From: Gluconacetobacter johannae
GTDB lineage: Bacteria > Pseudomonadota > Alphaproteobacteria > Acetobacterales > Acetobacteraceae
Reading direction: 5' to 3'
NCBI RefSeq assembly: GCF_025994435.1
Contig: NZ_BAQK01000019.1
Span: 1-56,542 of the forward strand
DNA: 56,542 bases
A program made the translations under genes and the position numbers. Positions 1 through 8,396 of this stretch are shown here, in pieces. The notes below the pieces were generated by a model. It was given only the letters and a program-made list of their open reading frames with translations, made no database searches and was not told where the DNA came from. The stretch's first letter is position 1; each line of letters begins with the position of its first letter.

Positions 1-14
1 CGGATCACCGATCG

Positions 15-49
15 GGGCGCCGGAACCGCAAGGGGCCGGCGCCCTTTTT
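15..49 (+). terminator. Rho-independent terminator of a gene left of the window
   Basis: A perfect 9-bp inverted repeat (GGGCGCCGG at 15-23, CCGGCGCCC at 36-44) is followed by five T at 45-49. This is a classic intrinsic terminator on the + strand, so a + strand gene probably ends just before the window. Nothing else is recognisable in the first 97 bases. Confidence 0.75.
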
Positions 50-97
50 CGTGGGGTGTCGCCCCATAGGCGCGAAGGTCGCATTTCGCAAGAATCT

Positions 98-187
98 CAG
101 GGCGCTGCCCTGAAACCCGCCAAAGGCCACAGGCCTTTGGAAACCAATCCGTTATCCATGATCGGGGTCCAGGGCCTCAGGCCAGGG
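98..187. repeat. Modular palindromic repeat, copy 1 (A-B-C)
   Basis: Three consecutive palindromes: A, CAGGGC-GCT-GCCCTG (98-112); B, CCAAAGGCC-ACA-GGCCTTTGG (120-140); and a C module starting at 169 whose right arm has lost a few bases. Module D is absent. The spacer with 'gatcggggtc' matches the other copies. The C module supplies the stop codon of the minus-strand gene that follows. Confidence 0.8.
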
Positions 188-704
188 TTGGAATGCCCGG
201 CGCCACCGTCAGGTCCAGCCGGCCCAGATAGGTCAGGCGGCGGGCGGCCACGATCTCGCCGATGCGCCCGTCGACGATCCGGGCATAGCCCGAGATCGCC
301 GTTTCCAGCGGGGCCGACCCGACGGCGACGCCGGCGAACAGGGTGCCGGATTCGTCGCTGAGGTGCCATACGTCGCCGCGCACGCAGGCATTGTCCATAT
401 AGCGCAGGCCCGGCAAAATATCCTTCAGCACGGGCATCAGCAGGTCGGTCGCGTCGAGGGCGTTGCGGACGAAAGCGCCGCAGTCCTCATCCGGCACGAA
501 ATATCCCGACAGCTTGTCCTGGACCATCAGCAGGCCCGGCCGCGCCTGTCGCTCCGTGACCATGCGGGTGCGGATCACGATCCTCTGCGTGTCGGAGCCG
601 ATCTCGGAGGTCACCAGGATCGTGCCGATGGCGGTCGTCATCAGGTTGGGCGTCACGCGCATGCGCGTCAGCGGCAGGGTGGCGAGGGTCGTCATGGGCC
701 GCAT
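177..704 (-). CDS. Hypothetical protein, 175 aa
   Basis: I do not recognise this protein. It is the only long minus-strand frame here with ordinary protein composition. It has no signal peptide and no membrane segment. The C-terminal half (about 90-165) alternates short strands and charged turns (DNACVRGDVWHL, GYARIVDGRIGEIVAARR), which resembles the end of a SnoaL/NTF2-like small alpha-beta fold, but this is only an impression. Its TGA stop lies inside the C palindrome of the repeat at 98-187, so the repeat marks its 3' end. It shares its strand with the downstream-numbered transport operon but is separated from it by 248 bases with no clear feature. The start may be M1 or M4. Confidence 0.55.
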   Translation of the reverse strand: MRPMTTLATLPLTRMRVTPNLMTTAIGTILVTSEIGSDTQRIVIRTRMVTERQARPGLLMVQDKLSGYFVPDEDCGAFVRNALDATDLLMPVLKDILPGLRYMDNACVRGDVWHLSDESGTLFAGVAVGSAPLETAISGYARIVDGRIGEIVAARRLTYLGRLDLTVAPGIPTLA

Positions 705-952
705 GCTCCGTCTTTCGACCGGATGGAACAGGATAGGTACTCCCTCATGGCCCGGCCCTCATCGGCGGTCGGGACGCGCTGGCCCGCAGGCCCGGCATCC
801 GCCTGTACGGCGGCCAGGACGTTTCTATTTCATCATAAAATGCCACGATGTTTTGTAACTGGAAGGGACAATCAAGGACGATCTGTCTCGCCCTAACCTC
901 CGGCACGTGGAAAAGTTGCGCCGGTCCGCCGGATGCGCCCGGCGGCGGGGTT

Positions 953-2563
953 TCACCGGCTGGCCTGTTCCATGAACGCCGGGCTGCCGCTGCGCTCGGC
1001 CCACAGGTAGATGGCCAGGGCGAACAGCCCGACGGCGGCATCGTCCAGCGGATGCGGCAGGATGCCGCTGCCGCCGAAGCTGCCGACACCCGACAGCACC
1101 ACCATGCCGGCGAAATAGACCAGCACCCAGCCGGTATGGCGCACCTGCCCGCGATGGCCCGGCCGCCGTGCGGCCCCCCACCAGGCCAGGAAGCCGATCC
1201 CCAGCACCAGTTGCAGGGTCAGCAGCCACGACACGGTCTGCCATCCGGACCAGTAGACGATCAGCGACGCGACGATGAACGACAGCGGCCCCATCACGGC
1301 CATGCGCGACAGGCGGAACGGCCGGGGCAGGTCCGGCGCGGTGCGGCGCAGGGCGGCGGCGGCGATGGGCGCGAAGGCGTAGCTCATCATCAGGGCCGAC
1401 GACACCACGCCGATCAGCGCCTGCCAGGAGGGAAAGGGCAGCGTCCAGAACACCGCCATCACGAAGGTCAGGTACAAGGCCGGGCGCGGCACGCCGCTGC
1501 CGCGATCGACGCGGGCGAACAGGGCGGGAAAGGTGCCGCCGCGCGCCCAGCCGTAGATGATGCGGGGCGATGCGCCCATGTAGATATTGCCCGTCCCGGC
1601 GGGCGAGACGATGGCGTCCGCCACCACCAGCGTCGCCAGCCAGACCGCCCCGACCGTCATCGCGATGTCATGGAACGGCAGCGCCAGGATGTGGGCGATG
1701 CCGGCCCACCCGCCGGCCAGCAGCCGGTCGGGCACGCTGCCGACGAAGGCGACCTGCAGCAGCACGTACACCGCCGTCGCCATCAGCACCGACGCCGTCA
1801 GCGCCAGCGGAATGGTGCGCTGCGGGTCGCGGACCTCGCTGGCGACCGCGATGATCGGCGTCAGGCCCAGATAGGCGAAGATGATGCCGCCGGTGGAAAT
1901 CGCGGCCTCGATCCCGGCCCCGCCGGCGGGGGCGAAGCCGTGGCGGGTGAAGGCGCCGGCATCCATGTGGCCCAGCAGCACGACGATCACCAGCAACGGC
2001 ACGCAGAATTTGAACAATGTGACGATGTTGTTGAACAGCGCGAAGGTGCGGACCGGCGCCAGGTTCAGCCGCAGCAGCCCGGCCAGCACCGCAAGCTGCA
2101 CCAGCCAGCCCGCCCAGGTCGGGTCGCCAGCCGCGTTGCGGGTCAGTCCGGGGATCCACGCCCCGGCATATTGCCGCGCCGCCACGATTTCGATGGAAAT
2201 CAGGCTGGAAAACGCGATCACGGTGATGAGCCCCATCAGGAAGCCCAGCAGCGGCCCATGGCTGTAGGCCGGATAGCGCACGGCGCCCCCCGCGTGCGGC
2301 AGCGCCGCCCCCAGTTCGCAGAAGACCAGCCCCAGCAGCAGCACCGCCAGCCCGCCGACCCCCCAGGAGACGACGCTGGCCGGCCCCGCGATGGCCGACA
2401 CGTTCGACGCCGCGAACAGCCAGCCCGACCCGAAGATGGACCCGAAGCCGATCATCGTCAGGTCCAGCAGCGACAGCGACCGGCGGAAATGATCGGACGG
2501 CGCTTCGCCGACAGGCGCGTCGGGGGCAGGGAAGGAGGAAGCGGCGGGGGTGCGGGTGTGCAT
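953..2563 (-). CDS. APC-family amino acid permease, probable hydroxyproline/proline importer
   Basis: A 536-residue inner-membrane amino acid-polyamine-organocation (APC) transporter. After a hydrophilic N-terminus of about 30 residues comes the family TM1 signature GSIFGSGW (41-48), whose broken helix binds the amino acid backbone. About twelve hydrophobic segments follow. The open frame extends far upstream, but that extension is the shadow of the next gene; the ATG at 2563 gives a normal APC N-terminus. It starts 20 bases after the stop of the FAD dehydrogenase, so the two should be cotranscribed. The neighbouring 4-hydroxyproline epimerase and DHDPS-family deaminase suggest hydroxyproline or proline as substrate; this rests on context, since APC specificity cannot be read from sequence by eye. 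Confidence 0.85.
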   Translation of the reverse strand: MHTRTPAASSFPAPDAPVGEAPSDHFRRSLSLLDLTMIGFGSIFGSGWLFAASNVSAIAGPASVVSWGVGGLAVLLLGLVFCELGAALPHAGGAVRYPAYSHGPLLGFLMGLITVIAFSSLISIEIVAARQYAGAWIPGLTRNAAGDPTWAGWLVQLAVLAGLLRLNLAPVRTFALFNNIVTLFKFCVPLLVIVVLLGHMDAGAFTRHGFAPAGGAGIEAAISTGGIIFAYLGLTPIIAVASEVRDPQRTIPLALTASVLMATAVYVLLQVAFVGSVPDRLLAGGWAGIAHILALPFHDIAMTVGAVWLATLVVADAIVSPAGTGNIYMGASPRIIYGWARGGTFPALFARVDRGSGVPRPALYLTFVMAVFWTLPFPSWQALIGVVSSALMMSYAFAPIAAAALRRTAPDLPRPFRLSRMAVMGPLSFIVASLIVYWSGWQTVSWLLTLQLVLGIGFLAWWGAARRPGHRGQVRHTGWVLVYFAGMVVLSGVGSFGGSGILPHPLDDAAVGLFALAIYLWAERSGSPAFMEQASR

Positions 2564-2583
2564 GGAACGCCTTGTGTCGGGGG

Positions 2584-3912
2584 TTATGTCGGGGGCGGTT
2601 GCGCCAGGGCGGGTTGTAGGGGCTGGACGTGGCGTATCCGGCTGAATCGCTCGGGCCGGAAGGGCGCCAGCGCGATCGGCGGGGCGATGTCGGTCGCCAG
2701 CGCGCACACCAGTTCGGCGGTCAGCGGCGCCAGCGTCAGGCCCAGATGCTGGTGTCCGTAGGCCGCGATCGCGCCCGGCAGGCCGGGCAGCGGCCCGATG
2801 GCGGGCAGGTAGTCCGGCAGGGTCGGGCGCGACCCCATCCAGTGGCTGAAGCCCGAGGCGACCGGCAGGCCCAGGTCGCGGACGTTCTCTTCCAGGTAGC
2901 GCCATTTGCGGGGGTCCGCCGGGGCGTCGGGGGCCGTGAACTCGACGAAGGACGACGTCCGCAACCGCGCGCCGAACCGGCTGACGATCATCGACCGTTC
3001 CTCGAACACCATCGGCGGCAGGGCGGGCATGCCGCCATGGTCCCATTCGATGTGGTATCCGCGCTCGGCCACCACCGGCGCGGACAGGCCCGCCGTCCGC
3101 AACAGCGCCTTGCTGCCGACGCCGGTGGCGATGACCACCCGGTCGGCCACCAGCACCTCCCCGCCCGTCAGATGCACCGCCGTGCCTGCGTCGTCGCGCG
3201 CCAGCCCCACCGCGCGCGCGGCCACGCGCCGCACCTGCGCCCCATACAGCGTGTCGGACAGGATGTTCATCACCGTGCCGGGGCTGATGGTGACCCGCCC
3301 GGTGCCCTCCAGCTTCAGGGCGCCGCAGGGGCGATGGGCCAGCACGCCGTCCAGGTTGGGAAATTCGTCCTCGTCCAGCTTGCGGACGGTGGCGGTGCCG
3401 GTATCGGCGGCCAGCCAGTGCGCCATGCCCGGCCCGGCGCGCTGGGGATCGTGCCAGAACATCAGATGCCCGCCTTCGTCCAGCAGGTCGGGCCGGCCCA
3501 GTTCGGCCGTCATCCGCCGCCAGGCCGGCAGCGCCTCGGCCAGCAGGTCCCGCAGCGCCTGCTGGCCCGCCTGGGCGCGGGCGGGGCGGCAGGCCTGCAG
3601 GTAATGGCGCAGCCACGGCACCCAGGCCCCCGGCCGCGTCCAGCCGAAATCCAGCGCGCCGCCGCGCAGGAACAGCCGTCCGGGGGCCGAGGCCAGCGCC
3701 GACGGCGACGCCAGCGGCATCACCTGTTCGGTCGCGATATGCCCCGCATTGCCCGAGGACGCCGGCGCCGCGTAGCGGGGCTCGCTGACCAGCGTGACCT
3801 CCAGCCCCGCCGCGCGCAGGGCCCGCGCGCAGCACAGCCCGACCAGCCCGCCGCCCACGACGATGGCGGTCCGGGGGGGCGTCGGGGCAAGGGGTTCGGG
3901 CATGTCGCTCAT
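2584..3912 (-). CDS. FAD-dependent D-amino acid dehydrogenase, probable D-hydroxyproline dehydrogenase
   Basis: A 442-residue DadA/DAO-type flavoprotein. The N-terminal Rossmann motif GGGLVG (20-25) binds FAD. The C-terminal 'PAIGPLPGLPGAIAAYGHQH' stretch is the conserved second FAD-contact region of this family. In the trans-4-hydroxy-L-proline pathway, cis-4-hydroxy-D-proline made by the epimerase is oxidised to 1-pyrroline-4-hydroxy-2-carboxylate. Some bacteria use a heterotrimer (LhpBEF) and others a single-subunit DadA-like enzyme; no E/F-like subunits are present here, so this would be the single-subunit type. It is transcribed divergently from the deaminase gene across a 93-bp gap and leads an operon with the APC permease. 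A generic D-amino acid dehydrogenase is the alternative. ATG at 3903 is a possible internal start. Confidence 0.8.
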   Translation of the reverse strand: MSDMPEPLAPTPPRTAIVVGGGLVGLCCARALRAAGLEVTLVSEPRYAAPASSGNAGHIATEQVMPLASPSALASAPGRLFLRGGALDFGWTRPGAWVPWLRHYLQACRPARAQAGQQALRDLLAEALPAWRRMTAELGRPDLLDEGGHLMFWHDPQRAGPGMAHWLAADTGTATVRKLDEDEFPNLDGVLAHRPCGALKLEGTGRVTISPGTVMNILSDTLYGAQVRRVAARAVGLARDDAGTAVHLTGGEVLVADRVVIATGVGSKALLRTAGLSAPVVAERGYHIEWDHGGMPALPPMVFEERSMIVSRFGARLRTSSFVEFTAPDAPADPRKWRYLEENVRDLGLPVASGFSHWMGSRPTLPDYLPAIGPLPGLPGAIAAYGHQHLGLTLAPLTAELVCALATDIAPPIALAPFRPERFSRIRHVQPLQPALAQPPPT

Positions 3913-3952
3913 GCCGGAAGGGGGCGAAGGCAGGATGATTTCGTCCTTTCAA

Positions 3953-3971
3953 TATCGACACGTATACGATA
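3953..3971. promoter_or_regulatory. Candidate operator in the divergent hydroxyproline promoter
   Basis: An inverted repeat TATCG (3953-3957) / CGATA (3967-3971) encloses a GTATAC core between two divergent genes. The nonamer TATACGATA at 3963-3971 recurs exactly at 42763-42771 next to another FCD-type GntR gene. GntR/FCD operators are short palindromes of this kind, so this could be the site of the regulator at 6211. Confidence 0.4.
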
Positions 3972-4005
3972 AACGAAACAAAATCGAAAGCAAGCGAGGC
4001 GCACG

Positions 4006-4896
4006 ATGAAGTGGACAGGCGTATTCCCCGCCGCGACGACACAGTTCGCGGCGGATGGTGCGATCGACATCGCGGCGACGCAGGGCGTGCTGGACGCGCT
4101 GGTGCGCGACGGGGTGCACGGCCTGGTGGTCATGGGCACCTGCGGCGAGAACAATTCGCTGGAACCCGAGGAGAAACGAACCCTTCTCCGCGCGGCGTGC
4201 GAGGTCGTGGACCGGCGCGTGCCCATCATCGTCGGCGTGTCGGAACTGACCACCGCCCGTGCCGCGCGCTTCGCCGCCGACGCCGCGCGCATCGGCGCCG
4301 ACGCGCTGATGGTGCTACCCGCCATGGTCTACGTCCCCACCGAGGCCGAACTCGAAGCCCATTTCTCCACCGTCGCGGCAGCGTCCGACCTGCCGATCAT
4401 GCTGTACAACAACCCCACCGCCTACCGGGTGAACATCACCCTGCCGGTGCTGGAACGGCTGGCCGCGATCCGGACGATCGTGGCGGTCAAGGAAAGCTCG
4501 GCCAACACCTGCCGCTATACCGACCTGCTCAATGCGTTCGGCGACCGCTTCGTGCTGATGGCGGGGCTGGACGACGTCGCCCTGGAAGGGCTGATGCTGG
4601 GGGCGCAGGGCTGGATCTCGGGCCTGACCAGCGCCTTCCCCCAGGAATCCGTGGCGCTGGTCGCGGCCCTGGCCCAGGGCGACATGGAACGGGCGCTGGC
4701 GATCTATCGCTGGTTCATGCCGCTGCTGCACCTCGATGCCGAACACGACCTGGTGCAGGCCATCAAGCTGGCCGAACAGATCATGGGACGCGGCAGCGAG
4801 CGGGTACGCATGCCGCGCCTGCCGCTGTCCGGCGCCCGCCGGGCGGCGGTCACGGCGATGGTCGAACGCGCCGCCGCCACCCGTCCCTGTGGCTGA
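4006..4896 (+). CDS. DHDPS/NAL-family aldolase, probable 1-pyrroline-4-hydroxy-2-carboxylate deaminase
   Basis: A 296-residue TIM-barrel of the dihydrodipicolinate synthase / N-acetylneuraminate lyase superfamily. The Schiff-base lysine is K162 (VAVKESS), the catalytic tyrosine is Y134 (MLYNNP) and the carboxylate-binding loop is GTCGEN at 44-49. True DapA would normally carry a GTTGE-type loop and sit in a biosynthetic setting. Here it is followed by the hydroxyproline epimerase and faces the FAD dehydrogenase, matching the step that converts 1-pyrroline-4-hydroxy-2-carboxylate to 2-oxoglutarate semialdehyde with loss of ammonia. The start at 4006 has a GAGG element just upstream. Specificity is inferred from context. 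Confidence 0.85.
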   Translation: MKWTGVFPAATTQFAADGAIDIAATQGVLDALVRDGVHGLVVMGTCGENNSLEPEEKRTLLRAACEVVDRRVPIIVGVSELTTARAARFAADAARIGADALMVLPAMVYVPTEAELEAHFSTVAAASDLPIMLYNNPTAYRVNITLPVLERLAAIRTIVAVKESSANTCRYTDLLNAFGDRFVLMAGLDDVALEGLMLGAQGWISGLTSAFPQESVALVAALAQGDMERALAIYRWFMPLLHLDAEHDLVQAIKLAEQIMGRGSERVRMPRLPLSGARRAAVTAMVERAAATRPCG

Positions 4897-5019
4897 TTTC
4901 GGTCCGGGGCAGGCGGGTTCCATGGCGGCTCCATGATCGTGGACAGGTCGTTCTTCTAACCTCGGGCACACCGGCCCGGCCAGCGGCCGGACCATCCCAT
5001 CCGGACCAGGGGGCACGCG

Positions 5020-6015
5020 ATGCGTCATACTTTCTTCTGCGTCGATGGACATACGGCGGGCAACCCGGTCCGGCTGGTCGCCGGCGGCGCGCCCCTGCTG
5101 CGCGGCACGTCCATGAGCGAACGCCGGCAGGATTTCCTGGCCCGCTTCGACTGGATCCGCACCGGCCTGTGCTTCGAACCGCGCGGACATGACATGATGT
5201 CGGGCGGGTTCATCTATCCCCCCACCCGGCCGGACACCGACGCCGGCCTCCTGTTCATCGAAACCAGCGGCTGCCTGCCCATGTGCGGGCATGGCACGAT
5301 CGGGCTGGTCACCTTCGCGCTGGAGCACGGGCTGATCGTCCCGCGTGAACCCGGCCGCCTGACGCTGGAGGTCCCGGCCGGCACCATCGGCGTCTCCTAC
5401 ACGACCGAGGGCGGGCGCGTGACCTCGGTCACCATCCGCAACGTCCCGGCCTATGTCGCGGCGACCGGGGTCGAAATCGACGTACCCGGATTCGGCCCGA
5501 TGGTGGTCGATGTCGCCTACGGGGGCAATTTCTACGCCATCGTCGAACCCCAGGGCCCCTATCGCACCCTCGACGAACTGGGCGCGCAGCGTATCCTGGA
5601 GCTCAGCCCGCGGGTGCGCGCGGCCGTGCGGGCCGCCTGCCACCCCGTCCATCCGCTGGACCCGACCATCGCCGGCGTCAGCCATGTGCTGTGGGCCGAA
5701 CCGGGCGACGCGCCGGGGCAGGGCCGCAACGCCGTGTTCTACGGCGATCGCGCCATCGACCGCAGCCCCTGCGGCACCGGCACGTCCGCCCGTCTGGCGC
5801 ATCTGTGGGGTCGTGGCGAATTGAAGGTCGGCGCCCGCTTCGCGCATGACAGCTTCATCCGCAGCCGTTTCATCGGTGCGATCGACTGCGAAACCGACCT
5901 CGCCGGCCGGCCGGCGATCGTGCCCCTGATTACCGGCAGCGCGATTTCGACCGGCCTGAACACAATCTGGATCGACCGCGAGGACGTCTTCTGGCAGGGT
6001 TTCCAGATTGTCTGA
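5020..6015 (+). CDS. lhpA: 4-hydroxyproline 2-epimerase (proline racemase family)
   Basis: A 331-residue member of the proline racemase superfamily, at the usual length. Both catalytic cysteines are visible: C89 in MCGHGTIG and C251 in DRSPCGTGTSA. A Cys/Cys pair distinguishes epimerases and racemases from the trans-3-hydroxyproline dehydratases, which carry Thr at the second site. It would interconvert trans-4-hydroxy-L-proline and cis-4-hydroxy-D-proline in the cytosol, the first step of the pathway whose next two enzymes are encoded next door. An AGGGGG ribosome-binding site precedes the ATG. The stop codon lies within a perfect 14-bp palindrome, and an intrinsic terminator follows. A proline racemase is the less likely alternative. 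Confidence 0.9.
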   Translation: MRHTFFCVDGHTAGNPVRLVAGGAPLLRGTSMSERRQDFLARFDWIRTGLCFEPRGHDMMSGGFIYPPTRPDTDAGLLFIETSGCLPMCGHGTIGLVTFALEHGLIVPREPGRLTLEVPAGTIGVSYTTEGGRVTSVTIRNVPAYVAATGVEIDVPGFGPMVVDVAYGGNFYAIVEPQGPYRTLDELGAQRILELSPRVRAAVRAACHPVHPLDPTIAGVSHVLWAEPGDAPGQGRNAVFYGDRAIDRSPCGTGTSARLAHLWGRGELKVGARFAHDSFIRSRFIGAIDCETDLAGRPAIVPLITGSAISTGLNTIWIDREDVFWQGFQIV

Positions 6016-6024
6016 CCGGTCAGA
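6011..6024. promoter_or_regulatory. Perfect 14-bp palindrome overlapping a stop codon
   Basis: TCTGACCGGTCAGA reads identically on both strands and contains the stop codon of the epimerase. It lies about 190 bases upstream of the GntR regulator start, so it could be a regulator binding site, or merely part of the mRNA 3' end. Function is not established. Confidence 0.35.
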
Positions 6025-6143
6025 ATTGTTTTGTAAGCGGGTCTGTCAGGCAAGGTCATTCTGTCGTATCCCGCAGGGCGCGATGCCCCGGATCGCCGGC
6101 GGACCCGCTTCCGAAACACGCTTTCGGCTCCCTTGATGAAAAT

Positions 6144-6182
6144 GGGGCCGGCCCGATGGCAAACGGGCCGGCTCCGGTTTTT
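6144..6182 (+). terminator. Rho-independent terminator after the epimerase gene
   Basis: A 12-bp stem (left arm 6144-6155, right arm 6164-6175, one G-T wobble) with an 8-base loop is followed by GG and a T tract at 6178-6182. It separates the hydroxyproline operon from the GntR gene. Confidence 0.75.
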
Positions 6183-6210
6183 CCGCGCTGCCAGGAGGTT
6201 GCTTCCCCAC

Positions 6211-6888
6211 ATGCCCATAGGCAAACCCCTGCCCGCGATCGCCGACCGTCCGCTGACGATCCGGACCATTTCGGATCAGCTGTATTACCTGATTCGCGAC
6301 CGAATCCTCAGCGGCGCCCTGCCGGACGGCGATCCGATCCGCCAGGATACGATCGCCACCGAACTGGGCGTCAGCAAGATTCCGCTGCGCGAGGCCCTGG
6401 CCCGGCTGGAGCAGGACGGGCTGGTCCTGTCCCATCCCAATCGCGGCTTCTCGGTCAGCACCCTGTCCTCGGCCGAGGCCGAGGAAGTCTTCATCCTGCG
6501 CCTGCAACTGGAACCGCCCGCCGCCGCCCGGGGCTGCCGCATGGCCACCGCCGCCGATCACAGCGCCGCCCGGATGGCCCTGACCCGCCTGCGCCGGGCG
6601 GAACGCCATGACGACCCGGATACCGGCGCCTACAACCGCGCCTTCCACCTGGCGCTGATCCAGCCCGGCGCCGGGACGCTGACGATGTCCTTCGTCGAAC
6701 GGATCAACGTCCTGGCCGACCGGTATATCCGCTTCCATCTGCGGTCCGAGGACCGCTACGAACGCGCCCACATCGCCCACCAGGCGCTGCTGGAGACCTG
6801 GCTGGGGGGCGATGCCGACCTGGTGGAACGACAGGTGGCCCAGCATATCCGCGATACGATGGAAGACCTCCACAAAGACCTTCCCTGA
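6211..6888 (+). CDS. GntR-family regulator, FCD subfamily
   Basis: A 225-residue transcription factor. The N-terminal winged helix includes 'QDTIATELGVSKIPLREALARLEQDGLV', the GntR recognition-helix region, and an alpha-helical FCD ligand domain follows with the conserved Asp/His residues (NRAFHLAL, HIAHQALLE) that usually hold a metal and a small carboxylate effector. The open frame begins at 6133, but ATG 6211 is preceded by AGGAGG (6193-6198) and starts at the expected position before the HTH, so it is preferred. It lies directly downstream of the hydroxyproline genes on the same strand and is likely to control them with hydroxyproline or a pathway intermediate as signal; that link is inferred. 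Confidence 0.88.
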   Translation: MPIGKPLPAIADRPLTIRTISDQLYYLIRDRILSGALPDGDPIRQDTIATELGVSKIPLREALARLEQDGLVLSHPNRGFSVSTLSSAEAEEVFILRLQLEPPAAARGCRMATAADHSAARMALTRLRRAERHDDPDTGAYNRAFHLALIQPGAGTLTMSFVERINVLADRYIRFHLRSEDRYERAHIAHQALLETWLGGDADLVERQVAQHIRDTMEDLHKDLP

Positions 6889-6984
6889 ACCGTGTTCCCT
6901 GCCATGGCGGGCCGTGCGGCGTTGCGGTAGGCGGCCGCATGTCGTTATGATCGGGCCGACACGTACCGGGGGGACGTCGAGCAG

Positions 6985-8355
6985 GTGCAGGATTTCGCGG
7001 ATATCATGGCCCAGGCGATCGCGGGCAGTGGGACCGGCATCTGGGACCGCAACATCGCCACCGGGGAAATCCGTTATTCGCAGGGCTGGGCCGAACTGCT
7101 GGGCTATCGGCCCGACGAGGTCTCGAACCGGATCGAGGACAGCTACGACCGCGTGCATCCCGACGATCTGGCCTATGTGCAGGCGACCATGCAGGCCCAT
7201 TTCGAGGGACGAAGTCCGGGCTACGAGGTCGAACACCGGCTGCGCTGCAAGGACGGCGCCTATAAATGGGTCCTCAGCCGTGGCCGCGCCATCGAACGCG
7301 ACGCCGCCGGCCGGCCCCTGCGGATGGTGGGGACGACCACCGACATCACCTCGATGCGCCTGCTGGCCGAGGAACTGCGGACCAGCCGGGACCTGATCGC
7401 CAACCTGACGAACGAAATCCCCGGCCTGGTCTTCCAGTACCGCCAGGCCGCCGACGGCGCCGCCTGCCTGTCCTATGCCAGCATGCGGATCGCGGATATT
7501 TTCGAACTCCTGCCCCGGCAGGTGGCCACGACCGTCGCCCCGCTGGAAGCACGCATCCACCCCGAGGATCTGGATCTCTACCGTGCCACGCGCGCGGCCT
7601 CGGCCGCCGACCTGGCGCCGTGGCACTGCACGTTCCGCGTGCTGCTGCCCGTCCATGGCCTGCGCTGGCGGAAGATCGACGCCCACCCGGTCCGCCAGAA
7701 GGACGGCGGCATCCTGTGGCACGGCCTGGTTGTCGACGTGACCGAGCACAAGCGCGTGGAACAGGAACTGAAGGACCTGGCGTGCATCGACCATCTGACC
7801 CAGCTGCCCAACCGGCGCGCCTTCGCCGAACGGCTGGACGAGGCCTTCCAGGGCGTCAGCCGGGCCGCGACCTGCCAGGGCGACTGCTACGCGGCGGGCG
7901 GCGAGGGGGACGACAGCCGCGCGGCCGTGCTGATGATCGACATCGACCATTTCAAGATCATCAACGATACATACGGCCATACGGTCGGCGACGCGGTGAT
8001 CCGCCATTTCGCCACGATGTTGCGTACGACATTGCGCGTGACCGACAGCGCCGGCCGGCTGGGCGGCGAGGAATTCGCCGCCTGCCTGCCGGGCGCCGAC
8101 CTGGCGCAGGCCGAACTTTTCGCCAGGAGGCTGCGCCGCAGGGTCGCGGCCAACCCGGCCATCGTGCGGGGCCGGGCGATCGACTTCACCGTCAGCATCG
8201 GCATTTCGGACATCACCGCGTGGGACACCCACGCCGGCGATCCGCTGGCGCGCGCCGACATGGCGCTTTACAGCGCCAAGGAACGCGGCCGCAACCGGGT
8301 GGAAATCGCCGCCGGACGCGCGCCCGGCCTGCGCCACGACCGGGCGGCGTCCTGA
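6985..8355 (+). CDS. PAS-PAS-GGDEF diguanylate cyclase
   Basis: A 456-residue cytosolic sensor enzyme that would make c-di-GMP from two GTP. Two PAS domains (about 5-120 and 130-255) have typical ends, 'GTTTDIT' and 'GLVVDVTEHKR'. The GGDEF domain (about 265-440) has an intact active-site GGEEF at 360-364 and an RxxD inhibitory I-site (R351-V-T-D354) exactly five residues earlier, so product inhibition is expected. A glycine-rich insertion of about 20 residues (around 290-312) interrupts the domain between its first helix and the metal-binding strand LMIDIDHFK. There is no membrane segment. The start is GTG at 6985. No PAS ligand residue is recognisable. Confidence 0.9.
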   Translation: MQDFADIMAQAIAGSGTGIWDRNIATGEIRYSQGWAELLGYRPDEVSNRIEDSYDRVHPDDLAYVQATMQAHFEGRSPGYEVEHRLRCKDGAYKWVLSRGRAIERDAAGRPLRMVGTTTDITSMRLLAEELRTSRDLIANLTNEIPGLVFQYRQAADGAACLSYASMRIADIFELLPRQVATTVAPLEARIHPEDLDLYRATRAASAADLAPWHCTFRVLLPVHGLRWRKIDAHPVRQKDGGILWHGLVVDVTEHKRVEQELKDLACIDHLTQLPNRRAFAERLDEAFQGVSRAATCQGDCYAAGGEGDDSRAAVLMIDIDHFKIINDTYGHTVGDAVIRHFATMLRTTLRVTDSAGRLGGEEFAACLPGADLAQAELFARRLRRRVAANPAIVRGRAIDFTVSIGISDITAWDTHAGDPLARADMALYSAKERGRNRVEIAAGRAPGLRHDRAAS

Positions 8356-8396
8356 GAGGCTGTCTCACAAGGCCGCCTGCCGGCGATCCGACGCGC

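Noticed and set aside
848..2761. 637-codon plus-strand open frame
   Set aside because: It is antisense to the APC permease; its sequence is Gln/Arg/His/Gly-rich low-complexity with no domain, as expected of high-GC shadow frames.
2564..4042. N-terminal extension of the APC permease frame
   Set aside because: The extension is Arg/Ala/Gly-rich and overlaps the FAD dehydrogenase; the permease begins normally at 2563.
4006..4896. Lysine-biosynthesis DapA
   Set aside because: The fold matches, but the loop GTCGEN and the hydroxyproline gene context fit a catabolic deaminase better.
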